NCBI GenBank assembly: GCA_046727895.1
Contig: JBKPDM010000055.1
Location: 1-14,050, forward strand
Direction: 5' to 3'
Length of the DNA stretch: 14,050 bases
From: DATAOG01 sp046727895
GTDB taxonomy: Bacteria; Pseudomonadota; Alphaproteobacteria; Geminicoccales; Geminicoccaceae
Under the pieces are notes generated by a model that was not told where the DNA came from, did not search any database, and saw only the letters and a program-made list of their open reading frames with translations. Below, piece by piece: positions 8,004 through 14,050 of the stretch. How positions within the stretch are numbered: the stretch's first letter is position 1; every line of letters starts with the position of its first letter. The position numbers and the translations under genes were made by a program.

Positions 8004-8252
8004 ATGGCACAGACGTTTGAGCGGGCGGGGACGAAACCTTTCGATCGGATCATCTTCGATCCCGGGGTGATGGGCGGCCGTGCCTGCATCCGCGGGCTGC
8101 GAATCACGGTCGCGACCATTGTCGATCAGATCGCCGACGGCGCTTCTATCGAGGATGTCCTGGCCGAGTATCCGTATCTGGAGCGTGAAGACATTCGCCA
8201 AGCCCTCTCCTATGCGGCCTGGCTCGCCAGGGATGAGGTGATTCCCGCGTAG
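8004..8252 (+). CDS. DUF433 antitoxin (VapB45-like)
   Basis: Predicted antitoxin with a DUF433 helix-turn-helix-like domain that pairs with a DUF5615 PIN-like toxin. The 82 residues carry the family signature: RIIFDPGVMGGRACIRGLRITVATIVDQIADGASIEDVLAEYPYLEREDIRQALSYA in sequence order (about residues 15-72), including GG.ACIRG.RI and the acidic ...EYP.L...DI..AL.YA. The ATG at 8004 follows AAGG at 7993-7996 at a workable distance. The toxin gene starts 9 bases after its stop, so the pair is an operon. It is divergent from uvrA, on the opposite side of it from the other modules. Confidence 0.9.
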   Translation: MAQTFERAGTKPFDRIIFDPGVMGGRACIRGLRITVATIVDQIADGASIEDVLAEYPYLEREDIRQALSYAAWLARDEVIPA

Positions 8253-8261
8253 GGCTGCGGC

Positions 8262-8627
8262 GTGCGCTTTCTCGTCGACACCAATCTATCGCCGCGCGTG
8301 GCGGAATGGCTGCGCAACAACGGACACGACGCGGTGCACGTGTTCGAACTCGGCCTCGCCGCGGCGCAGGACCGCGAGCTCTTCGAGCATGCGATGAGAA
8401 AGGGCAGGATCGTCCTCACGTCCGATCTCGACTTCGGAGATATCCTCGCCCGCTCGGGCGGCAGCGTAAGCGTCGTCATCATCAGGTTGCGAAGCAATAC
8501 CACAGTGAGGGTCACTGCGCGGCTTGAGAAAGCGTTGTCGCAAGCCGTCCTCGCACTCAAAAAGGGCGCTGTGGTGATCCTTGAAGAGGCGAGGATTCGC
8601 GTGCGCCGGCTGCCGCTCGGCGACTGA
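8262..8627 (+). CDS. DUF5615 PIN-like toxin (VapC45-like ribonuclease)
   Basis: Predicted RNase toxin of the PIN-like DUF5615 family. The 121 residues begin MRFLVDTNLSPRVAEWLRNNGHDAVHVFELG, with Asp6 in the first acidic strand, Asp37 and Glu39 in the middle (AQDRELFEHA), and Asp55, Asp57 and Asp60 in IVLTSDLDFGDI, which together should form the metal-binding acidic site. The C-terminal half (VSVVIIRLRSN..., GAVVILEEARIRVRRLP) completes the fold. It starts with GTG nine bases after the DUF433 gene. It appears intact. Confidence 0.92.
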   Translation: MRFLVDTNLSPRVAEWLRNNGHDAVHVFELGLAAAQDRELFEHAMRKGRIVLTSDLDFGDILARSGGSVSVVIIRLRSNTTVRVTARLEKALSQAVLALKKGAVVILEEARIRVRRLPLGD

Positions 8628-8759
8628 GGTGGCCGGAGCCGAAAGATCGACCCGGGCGTCGACTGGACCGGGCGAAGGGGCTCTCGACGTAACGGCGCCG
8701 GCAGGCATGCCTCCAGCCGTCTTCGATCCCTGACGAACCGTAGCTTCGGGCTCGGCAGG

Positions 8760-8768
8760 TGGTATGAA
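8760..8768 (+). promoter_or_regulatory. Possible extended -10 promoter of the acyl-CoA synthetase gene
   Basis: TGgTATGAA lies 45 bases upstream of the GTG start. The ten-mer ggtggtatga (8758-8767) is identical to the one at the mntA promoter (4251-4260). No clear -35 is visible. The rest of the 8628-8813 gap shows nothing I can name. Confidence 0.33.
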
Positions 8769-8813
8769 TACTGGTGCATCAATGACCCGACGGCATCGCC
8801 GAGGGAGGCGCGG

Positions 8814-10460
8814 GTGAGATTCGCAACGCATCCGGCGAGCAACTGGTACCAGAGAGGCCTCGAGCGCAATCCGGCCAACTACGCGCCGCTCACCCCGATC
8901 AGCTTCATCGAGCGGGCGGCCGACGTCTTCCCGACCCGCACCGCCTGGATCCATGGCGATGCCCGCGCGAGCTACGCCGCCTTCCGGGCGCGCAGCCGAC
9001 GGCTCGCCGCGGCGCTGGCCGGGCGCGGCGTTCGGGCGGGCGATACCGTCGCGGCGATGCTGCCCAATGTGCCGGCGATGCTCGAGGCGCATTTCGGCGT
9101 GCCGATGGCCGGCGCGGTCCTGAACAGCATCAACTTCCGACTCGAGCCATCGACGGTCGCCTACATCCTCGGACATGGCGGCGCCAAGGTGCTGCTGACC
9201 GACACCGAGTTCGCGCCGACCATCAAAGCAGCGCTCGGCGAAGTTCGGCCGCGACCGCTGGTCGTCGACATGGTCGACCGGCAGTTCCGGGGCGAGGGCG
9301 AGCGGCTCGGCGAAGTGACCTATGAGGAGTTCCTGTCCGAGGGCGACGAATCGTTCGAGCCGCTCTACCCGGCCGACGAGTGGCAGGCGATCGGCCTCAA
9401 CTACACCTCAGGTACGACCGGTCAGCCCAAGGGTGTGGTGGTCCATCATCGGGGCGCCTACCTCGCCGCGATGGGGCAGGCGCTCGCCAACGACATGGGC
9501 CTGCATCCGGTCTACCTCTGGACCCTGCCGATGTTCCATTGCAACGGCTGGACCTTCACCTGGAGCGTGGCGCTGCAGGCCGGGACCCAGGTCTGCCTGC
9601 GTCGGGTCGAGGCGGCCGCGATCTACGAGGCGATCGCCGAGCACGGCGTGACCCATCTCTGCGGCGCGCCGATCGTCATGAACATGATCGCCAACGCGCC
9701 CGAGGAGGTCAGGCGGCAGTTCACGCAACGCGTCCAGGCGATGACCGGCGGCGCGGCGCCGCCCGCGGCGGTCCTCGAGAAGATGGCCGCGCTCGGCATC
9801 GACATGGTGCACCTTTACGGCCTCACCGAGTGCTACGGCCCGGCCTCGGTCTGCGCCTGGCAGGACGCCTGGAATGCCTTGCCCGCGCACGATCAGGCGA
9901 GGCTCCAGGCGCGCCAGGGCGTGCGCTACCCCATGGTCGAAGCGCTCGATGTGATCGATCCCGCGACGATGTGCCCCGTGCCGCGCGATGGTGCCACCAT
10001 CGGCGAGATTATGATGCGCGCCAACACGGTGATGAAGGGCTATCTCAAGAACGCTGAGGCGACCGGGGAGGCCTTTCGCGGCGGCTGGTATCACACCGGC
10101 GACCTCGCGGTCACGCACGCCGATGGCTACTGCGAGGTCAAGGACCGCGCCAAGGACATCATCATCTCGGGCGGCGAGAACATCTCCTCGATCGAGGTCG
10201 AGGACGCGCTGTACCGGCACCCGGCGGTGCTGGAAGCGGCGGTGGTGGCACGCCCGGACGCGAAATGGGGCGAGAGCCCCTGCGCCTTCGTCACCCTGAA
10301 GGACGGCGCCTCCGCCACGGCCGAAGACCTGATCGCCCACTGTCGCAGCATCCTCGCCCACTTCAAATGCCCGACGACCATCGTCTTGACCGAGCTGCCC
10401 AAGACCTCGACCGGCAAGATCCAAAAGCACCTGCTGCGCGAGCGCGCCCGCGCGTTGTGA
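8814..10460 (+). CDS. Acyl-CoA synthetase, AMP-binding enzyme
   Basis: ATP-dependent fatty-acid or carboxylic-acid:CoA ligase that activates its substrate through an acyl-AMP. The 548 residues contain the family motifs in order: P-loop-like YTSGTTGQPKG (about 197-207), the mid-domain HLYGLTECYGP, GGWYHTGDLAV, the hinge KDRAKDIIISGGENISSIEVEDAL, and the C-terminal PKTSTGKIQK with catalytic Lys535. The N-terminal block GLERNPANYAPLTPISFIERAADVFP is typical of the medium/short-chain group annotated as acyl-CoA synthetase in alphaproteobacteria. The GTG start is backed by GAGGGAGG at 8801-8808, five bases upstream. It is followed 184 bases later, on the same strand, by a dienoyl-CoA reductase-like gene, consistent with beta-oxidation. 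Chain-length preference cannot be read from sequence. Confidence 0.95.
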   Translation: MRFATHPASNWYQRGLERNPANYAPLTPISFIERAADVFPTRTAWIHGDARASYAAFRARSRRLAAALAGRGVRAGDTVAAMLPNVPAMLEAHFGVPMAGAVLNSINFRLEPSTVAYILGHGGAKVLLTDTEFAPTIKAALGEVRPRPLVVDMVDRQFRGEGERLGEVTYEEFLSEGDESFEPLYPADEWQAIGLNYTSGTTGQPKGVVVHHRGAYLAAMGQALANDMGLHPVYLWTLPMFHCNGWTFTWSVALQAGTQVCLRRVEAAAIYEAIAEHGVTHLCGAPIVMNMIANAPEEVRRQFTQRVQAMTGGAAPPAAVLEKMAALGIDMVHLYGLTECYGPASVCAWQDAWNALPAHDQARLQARQGVRYPMVEALDVIDPATMCPVPRDGATIGEIMMRANTVMKGYLKNAEATGEAFRGGWYHTGDLAVTHADGYCEVKDRAKDIIISGGENISSIEVEDALYRHPAVLEAAVVARPDAKWGESPCAFVTLKDGASATAEDLIAHCRSILAHFKCPTTIVLTELPKTSTGKIQKHLLRERARAL

Positions 10461-10537
10461 GCCATCGAATTGCCATGGGGTCATTCTCTCCCTCGAGGCC
10501 TCCGATCGATGCCTGAGGCTGAAATCACAAGAGCCCC

Positions 10538-10558
10538 ATCGCCTGAGGCGAAGGCGAT
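10538..10558 (+). terminator. 7-bp hairpin downstream of the acyl-CoA synthetase gene
   Basis: ATCGCCT and AGGCGAT form a perfect 7-bp stem around a 7-base loop; a shorter alternative CGCCT-g-AGGCG is nested in it. It lies 78 bases after the synthetase stop and has no T-run, so if it ends transcription it would need Rho or act only as an mRNA 3' barrier. A related gcctgaggc element occurs at 10511-10519. Confidence 0.28.
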
Positions 10559-10644
10559 CCGCGAGCCCAGGGCGGCCCGAAGATACTTTCCGCGGTACTT
10601 GACGTACGCTATGAGGGCGCACCAAGGACATCGTGAGGGCAGGC

Positions 10645-11490
10645 ATGTTCCAATCCGACCTCCTGGCCGGCAAGCGCATTCTGATCACGGGCGGCGGGAC
10701 CGGGCTCGGCAAGAGCATGGGCCGGCGCTTTCTGGAGCTGGGTGCCGCGCTCGCGATCTGCGGCCGGCGGCAGGAGGTGCTCGAGACGGCGGCGGCGGAG
10801 CATCGTGCGGCAACCGGCGGCGAGGTCACGACCGCGATCTGCGACGTGCGCGATGCCGACGCGGTCGAGACGATGATCGAGCAGTTGTTCGCTGAGCGTC
10901 CGCTCGACGCCCTGGTCAACAACGCCGCCGGCAACTTTCTCTGCCGGAGCGAGGAGCTCTCGCCGCGCGCGCTCGATGCGGTGGTCGGCATCGTGCTGAG
11001 GGGCTCGGCCAACTGCACGCTTGCCTGCGGCCGTCGCTGGCTGGCGGGCGGCCGGCGCGCCAGCGTGCTCAGCATCGTCACCACCTACGCCTGGACCGGC
11101 TCGGCCTACGTGCTCCCCTCCGCGATGGCCAAGGCAGGCGTGCTCGCCATGACCCAGAGCCTGGCCGTGGAGTGGGGCGGCCGCGGCATCCGCCTCAACG
11201 CGATCGCGCCGGGTCCGTTCCCGACCCCGGGCGCCTGGGAGCGCCTGGTACCCAAGCCCGAGCTCGCGCACGCGTTCGAGACGCGCAATCCGCTCGGGCG
11301 CCCGGGCGAGCATCGCGAGCTCGCCGACCTCGCCACCTACCTCCTGGCCGACGGCTCGGCCTACGTCAACGGCGAGGTGGTGACGATCGACGGCGGCAGC
11401 TGGCTGCAGGGCGCGGGCTCGTTCAGCTTCCTCCAGGACATGCTGAGCGAGGCCGACTGGCAGGCGCTGAAGCCGAAGAAGGCGGACTGA
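10645..11490 (+). CDS. SDR oxidoreductase, 2,4-dienoyl-CoA reductase (DECR) type
   Basis: NADP(H)-dependent short-chain dehydrogenase likely reducing 2,4-dienoyl-CoA esters during breakdown of unsaturated fatty acids. The 281 residues have the cofactor motif TGGGTGLG (15-22), CGRR at 39-42 (the pair of Arg favours NADPH), NNAAGNF (92-98) and PGPFPTPGAWERL. The usual YxxxK is replaced by Ser159-x3-Lys163 in VLPSAMAKAGV, with Tyr148 in TTYAWTGSAY. This matches the spacing Tyr199/Ser210/Lys214 known for mammalian mitochondrial DECR, which is why I prefer this call to a generic SDR. The ATG at 10645 is preferred over the in-frame GTG at 10633 because GAGGG lies at ribosome-site distance before it. 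Same strand as the acyl-CoA synthetase. Confidence 0.92.
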   Translation: MFQSDLLAGKRILITGGGTGLGKSMGRRFLELGAALAICGRRQEVLETAAAEHRAATGGEVTTAICDVRDADAVETMIEQLFAERPLDALVNNAAGNFLCRSEELSPRALDAVVGIVLRGSANCTLACGRRWLAGGRRASVLSIVTTYAWTGSAYVLPSAMAKAGVLAMTQSLAVEWGGRGIRLNAIAPGPFPTPGAWERLVPKPELAHAFETRNPLGRPGEHRELADLATYLLADGSAYVNGEVVTIDGGSWLQGAGSFSFLQDMLSEADWQALKPKKAD

Positions 11491-11659
11491 CCGGCCCCCG
11501 TACGAGGAGCGGGCCGCCTGCGCCGGACTGGCCGGGCGGCGCATGCCGCATACATCTAGCGTGCAGAGACGCCATCCCCTGACTGCCTGATCATGCCGGG
11601 TCCGCACGGACGCACTGAGGCCGCGCGCGTGATCGGCGAAACGGCAGAACGGAGGCCCG

Positions 11660-12277
11660 ATGAGGAACGCACTGCGCAGCCGGCTGGTCCTGTATGGCGT
11701 GGCACTCGGCCTCGTGCTGGTCGTCGCCGCGGCACTCGCCTGGTATCTGGTCGGCCCCGGTGCCAGGCAGGTAGGCTATGGCGAGGCGCTGATCGGCGGA
11801 CCGTTCAGCCTGGTCGACCAGCAGGGCAAGCAGGTCACGGAGCAGGATTTCGCCGGCCGCTTCATGCTGATCTATTTCGGCTACACCTTCTGTCCCGACG
11901 TCTGCCCGCTCACCCTTGCGACCATGGCCCAGGCGATCGAGCAGCTGTCGCCGGAGCAGGCGGACCGGGTCGCGCCGATCTTCATCACGGTCGATCCCGA
12001 ACGCGACACGGTCAAGCAGCTGGCGTCTTACGCGCCCCTGTTCAGTCCCCGCCTGGTCGCGCTCACCGGCACGCCCGAACAGATCAAGCAGGCAGCGAAG
12101 GCGTACCGGGTGTACTTCGCCAAGGTTGCGGGCGACGGGTCGAGCGACTATCTGATGGACCACTCGGCCTTCATCTACCTGATGGGACCGGACGGCAGGT
12201 ATCGGCGTCACTTCGGCCACGACGCCTCGCCCGAGGATATCGCCAAGGCCCTGCGTGAGGAGCTCGCCAAGAGCTGA
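11660..12277 (+). CDS. SCO1/SenC copper chaperone for cytochrome c oxidase
   Basis: Membrane-anchored thioredoxin-fold protein that delivers copper to, or reduces, the CuA site of cytochrome oxidase on the periplasmic side. The 205 residues have an N-terminal anchor (about 8-32, LVLYGVALGLVLVVAAALAWYLVG), then GGPFSLVDQQGKQVTEQDF, the metal-binding Cys78-x3-Cys82 in GYTFCPDVCPLT, the redox strand IFITVDPERDT, and His168 in LMDHSAFIYLMGPDG. All three copper ligands are present. GGAGG at 11651-11655 precedes the ATG. No oxidase genes are in the window; the gene stands alone between the SDR and the tRNA. Confidence 0.95.
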   Translation: MRNALRSRLVLYGVALGLVLVVAAALAWYLVGPGARQVGYGEALIGGPFSLVDQQGKQVTEQDFAGRFMLIYFGYTFCPDVCPLTLATMAQAIEQLSPEQADRVAPIFITVDPERDTVKQLASYAPLFSPRLVALTGTPEQIKQAAKAYRVYFAKVAGDGSSDYLMDHSAFIYLMGPDGRYRRHFGHDASPEDIAKALREELAKS

Positions 12278-12280
12278 GGC

Positions 12281-12303
12281 GCGGGATTACCGACGGCTCC
12301 CGC
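12281..12303 (+). terminator. Possible hairpin after the SCO1/SenC gene
   Basis: GCGGGA (12281-12286) and TCCCGC (12298-12303) form a 6-bp stem with an 11-base loop, starting three bases after the SCO1/SenC stop. It is followed by CTTGCC, not a T-run. Position fits a 3' end; strength is modest. Confidence 0.3.
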
Positions 12304-12355
12304 CTTGCCGATCGGCGCCGGGTCGGTTACAAGCTTCTGCCCGTTGCGGCGGTGC

Positions 12356-12432
12356 GCGCCCGTAGCTCAACTGGATAGAGCATCAGACTACGGATCTGGG
12401 GGTTAGGGGTTCGAATCCTCTCGGGCGCGCCA
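12356..12432 (+). tRNA. tRNA-Arg (anticodon ACG)
   Basis: Full cloverleaf: acceptor GCGCCCG pairs with CGGGCGC, discriminator G and an encoded CCA. The D-arm is GCTC...GAGC with AACTGGATA. The anticodon stem TCAGA/TCTGG encloses the loop CTACGGA, placing ACG at 34-36, which reads CGN arginine codons after A34 is deaminated to inosine. There is a 5-base variable loop, and T-arm AGGGG-TTCGAAT-CCTCT has one G-T pair. Length is 77 with CCA. Confidence 0.97.
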
Positions 12433-12674
12433 TTTGCAAACAAGACTGCGAACCCCTGGCACGGGCCGCCGTTCGCCAGAACCGCCTGATCCAGCACGTC
12501 CTTTCGGCCGAGGATGCGGATCTCGCCATCGTCGGAGCCGAGGTAGGCTTTGCGGAACGGCACCTCGCCGGTCGTCAGCTTCTCGCGCGCACTGACACAA
12601 GACCCGCAGCCCGGCTCCGATATTGGCAATTTGGACCCTCGGGCCGCCGCCGCCAGCGCGTCGGCGCCAGCCAT
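12433..12674 (-). other. Unassigned stretch with an ordered minus-strand frame (possible gene fragment)
   Basis: The 352 bases between tRNA-Arg and the DUF899 gene hold no gene I can name. A minus-strand frame from the ATG at 12674 reads a plausible non-random protein (EPGCGSCVSAREKL, PFRKAYLGSDDGEIRILGRKDVLDQAV) with a CGSC pair, but then runs straight into the antisense of the tRNA, where it yields the spurious ERIRTPNPQIRSLMLYPVEL found opposite many tRNA genes. There is no ribosome site before the ATG. It may be the remains of a gene truncated next to the tRNA, or chance. The part from 12675 to 12784 shows nothing. Confidence 0.25.
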
Positions 12675-12784
12675 TCAGATGGCGACACGATCGTTCCCGC
12701 CGTGCTGGCAGCGAAGAGCAGCGCCGAAACGCCAAAAACGCTTGCTCGGAAGACATGCGTCGTGAGATCTCCCCGCGAAACCTC

Positions 12785-13549
12785 TCAGCCCTTGGCGTAC
12801 TCGTCGTGGCGGCGCCACCAGACGCCCGTCTCGTTGCGCCCCTTGGGGGCGCGATCGAGCCACTGGTACATGCCCCAGAGGCCGTCCAGTCCGCGCGCAT
12901 AGGTGGAATAGGTGTGGTAGACGAGGCCGTCCTCGAGCGCGAACGCGCTCATGCCCGGCCTCTCGCGCACGTACGTGGGCGCGTCGGTTCCGCACATGGC
13001 CGCGAACTGGGCGACCGGCTCCGGGAGCGGTGTCGCGACAATCGGGTGGCCGCCGCGCCGGTAGTTATATTCGACGCCCCCCTCGCGCTGCTGCTCCTCG
13101 GTGATCGAGACGCTGAAGTCGAAGTTGAAGTCGCTGCCGAGCGAGGACGCCCAGGGGAACGTCCAGCCCAGCCGCCGCTTGTACGCCTGCAGCTTAGCGA
13201 GCGGCGCCCGCGACACCGCCGAAAGCGTGACGTCGTGGTTCGCCAGGTGGACGACGAAGCCCTCGAAGCCGTCCGCGATCGCCGAGCAGGACGGACACCC
13301 CGCCGTGTAGTCAGGCCCGAACATGAAGTGGTAGACGAGGAGCTGCGAGCGCCCTTGGAAGAGATCCGCCAGGAAAGCACTCCCCTCGTCGGTCTCGAAT
13401 CGATACTCCTTGTCGATCCGAACCCACGGCAACTCCTGCCGCCGCCGCGCCAGCTCGTCGCTGCGCCGCGTCAGCTCCTTCTCGGCCTCGAGCAGCTCGA
13501 GCCGCGCTGCCAGCCACTCTTCGCGTGTCCCGGTCATGTGCCTCGTCAT
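12785..13549 (-). CDS. DUF899 family thioredoxin-like protein
   Basis: Member of the DUF899 family, predicted to have a thioredoxin-like fold; the biochemical role is not established. The 254 residues begin with a charged helical segment (EEWLAARLELLEAEKELTRRSDELARRRQELPWV), then KEYRFETDEG, LFQGRSQLLVYHFMFGPDY, the paired cysteines Cys85-x2-Cys88 in AGCPSCSAIADGF, a central SDFNFDFSVS block, and a C-terminal GLDGLWGMYQWLDRAPKGRNE typical of the family. The start at 13549 is preceded by GGGAGAG on the minus strand; an ATG four codons on is an alternative. It is divergent from the gene fragment at 13637, with about 87 bases between. Confidence 0.93.
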   Translation of the reverse strand: MTRHMTGTREEWLAARLELLEAEKELTRRSDELARRRQELPWVRIDKEYRFETDEGSAFLADLFQGRSQLLVYHFMFGPDYTAGCPSCSAIADGFEGFVVHLANHDVTLSAVSRAPLAKLQAYKRRLGWTFPWASSLGSDFNFDFSVSITEEQQREGGVEYNYRRGGHPIVATPLPEPVAQFAAMCGTDAPTYVRERPGMSAFALEDGLVYHTYSTYARGLDGLWGMYQWLDRAPKGRNETGVWWRRHDEYAKG

Positions 13550-13636
13550 CGTTCTTCTCTCCCGTCAGGTGTCCTTCGTCGTTCGTTCCGCTCTCGATAC
13601 GACGGTTGGTGGTCGGGAGATAGACTTAGCGCCGGG

Positions 13637-13815
13637 GTGTCGAACGGTGGGAGTGACAAGTGTGGCGCGATTCCGATGGGCTCGCTGATTACGGCCGCGG
13701 CGCGTGCGCTCGCGGCGGGTGATCCCCTCGGCGCACTGAACCGGCTCGCGTTGCGCGACGACCCGCCTGCGCTCGCGCTTCGAGGCATCGCGATGGCGTG
13801 GCTCGGCGATCTCGT
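13637..13815 (+). pseudogene. N-terminal remnant of a repeat-rich (TPR-like) protein, possibly a regulator
   Basis: From an in-frame GTG at 13637 (or the ATG at 13676) the plus strand reads MGSLITAAARALAAGDPLGA, RLALRDDPPALALRGIAMAW and LGDL, a clear helical-repeat N-terminus. From memory this resembles the start of larger TPR-containing helix-turn-helix proteins, where the text continues with more helical repeats. Here the similarity to such a pattern stops at about 13815, and the DNA turns into the end of a minus-strand cyclase gene 20 bases later. The frame stays open to the window edge only because it runs antisense to that gene. I read it as a truncated gene. Family assignment is tentative and unverified. 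Confidence 0.48.
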
Positions 13816-13834
13816 TCTGCCGGCGACGAGCCGC

Positions 13835-14050
13835 TCACGCATCCGGCAGAGTGAAGACGGCGCAGGGCGCCGCGATGCCGCGCAGCAGGTGTTCGCCCAG
13901 CGGCACCAGCGGCGTGGTGGTCTCGGCGGCGACCGCGCCCGAGATCAGCACCGACCGGCCGAGCGGCCGGCACAGCCCCTCCAGCCGGCTGACCAGGTTG
14001 ACCGCGGGGCCGATGGCGGTGAAGTCCAGCCGGTCGGCCGCGCCGATATT
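13835..14050 (-). CDS. Adenylate/guanylate cyclase catalytic domain, C-terminal part (5' end outside window)
   Basis: The minus strand reads in frame from the window edge to a TGA at 13835-13837: NIGAADRLDFTAIGPAVNLV, SRLEGLCRPLGRSVLISGAV, then PLVPLGEHLLRGIAAPCAVF and TLPDA. This is the class III nucleotide cyclase signature: NIG.....DFTAIG..VN...RLE, followed by the G-x-x-x-LRG-x-x-x-P-x-x-VF ending. The FTAIGPAVNLVSRLE block forms the purine and transition-state part of the active site. These last 71 residues look normal, including the natural C-terminus, so the gene is probably intact beyond the window. The protein would make a cyclic nucleotide; its N-terminal sensor domain is not visible. 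Confidence 0.87.
   Translation of the reverse strand, partial: NIGAADRLDFTAIGPAVNLVSRLEGLCRPLGRSVLISGAVAAETTTPLVPLGEHLLRGIAAPCAVFTLPDA

Noticed and set aside
9408..11084. 558-codon minus-strand frame across the acyl-CoA synthetase and SDR genes
   Set aside because: It is antisense to two well-supported genes and shows no family motifs.
12327..12432. Protein-coding reading of the strand opposite tRNA-Arg
   Set aside because: The peptide ERIRTPNPQIRSLMLYPVEL is the antisense of a tRNA, a well-known annotation artefact.
13689..13973. 94-codon minus-strand frame near the right edge
   Set aside because: It is a shifted frame of the cyclase gene. The in-frame cyclase reading (13835-14050) carries the conserved motifs.

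Overview
This is a high-GC chromosomal segment, most likely from an alphaproteobacterium. Grounds: strong GC-rich codon use, GTG and TTG starts, a 951-residue UvrA whose first zinc module begins CPVSG (a form I associate with alphaproteobacteria), a SCO1/SenC protein, and a fatty-acid-degrading acyl-CoA synthetase with a DECR-type reductase. The species cannot be named from the sequence.

Layout: (1) 1-1486, minus strand: a polar amino-acid ABC uptake operon (binding protein, then a permease cut by the window edge). (2) 1803-2471, plus: a dienelactone hydrolase. (3) 2520-4899: an accessory patch with a frameshifted orphan HicB antitoxin, a small membrane protein, an intact hicBA module and an intact mntA-hepT (MNT/HEPN) module. 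(4) 4928-7783, minus: uvrA, with a leader that holds competing inverted repeats and a perfect DnaA box. (5) 8004-8627, plus: a DUF433/DUF5615 (VapBC-like) toxin-antitoxin pair. (6) 8814-12277, plus: acyl-CoA synthetase, 2,4-dienoyl-CoA reductase-like SDR and SCO1/SenC protein. (7) 12356-12432: tRNA-Arg(ACG). (8) 12785-14050: a DUF899 protein, an N-terminal remnant of a possible regulator, and the 3' end of an adenylate/guanylate cyclase gene.

The most interesting structure is next to uvrA. The 3' end of uvrA (about 130-150 bp, encoding the conserved ...PE...SYTGA.L... tail) occurs three times in the same orientation: once in uvrA itself (4921-5078), once as a free-standing copy that keeps frame and stop codon (4081-4220), and once as a more decayed copy (about 3411-3540). 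Between consecutive copies sits exactly one complete toxin-antitoxin operon, convergent with uvrA and ending just short of the next uvrA tail. The order is [tail 3][hicB hicA][tail 2][mntA hepT][uvrA]. This looks like repeated, stacked insertion of toxin-antitoxin cassettes at one target, the uvrA 3' end, each insertion leaving or bringing a copy of the tail. The outermost copy is the most degraded, as expected if it is the oldest.

The metabolic genes fit ordinary roles: amino-acid uptake, fatty-acid activation and unsaturated acyl-CoA reduction, and copper delivery to cytochrome oxidase.
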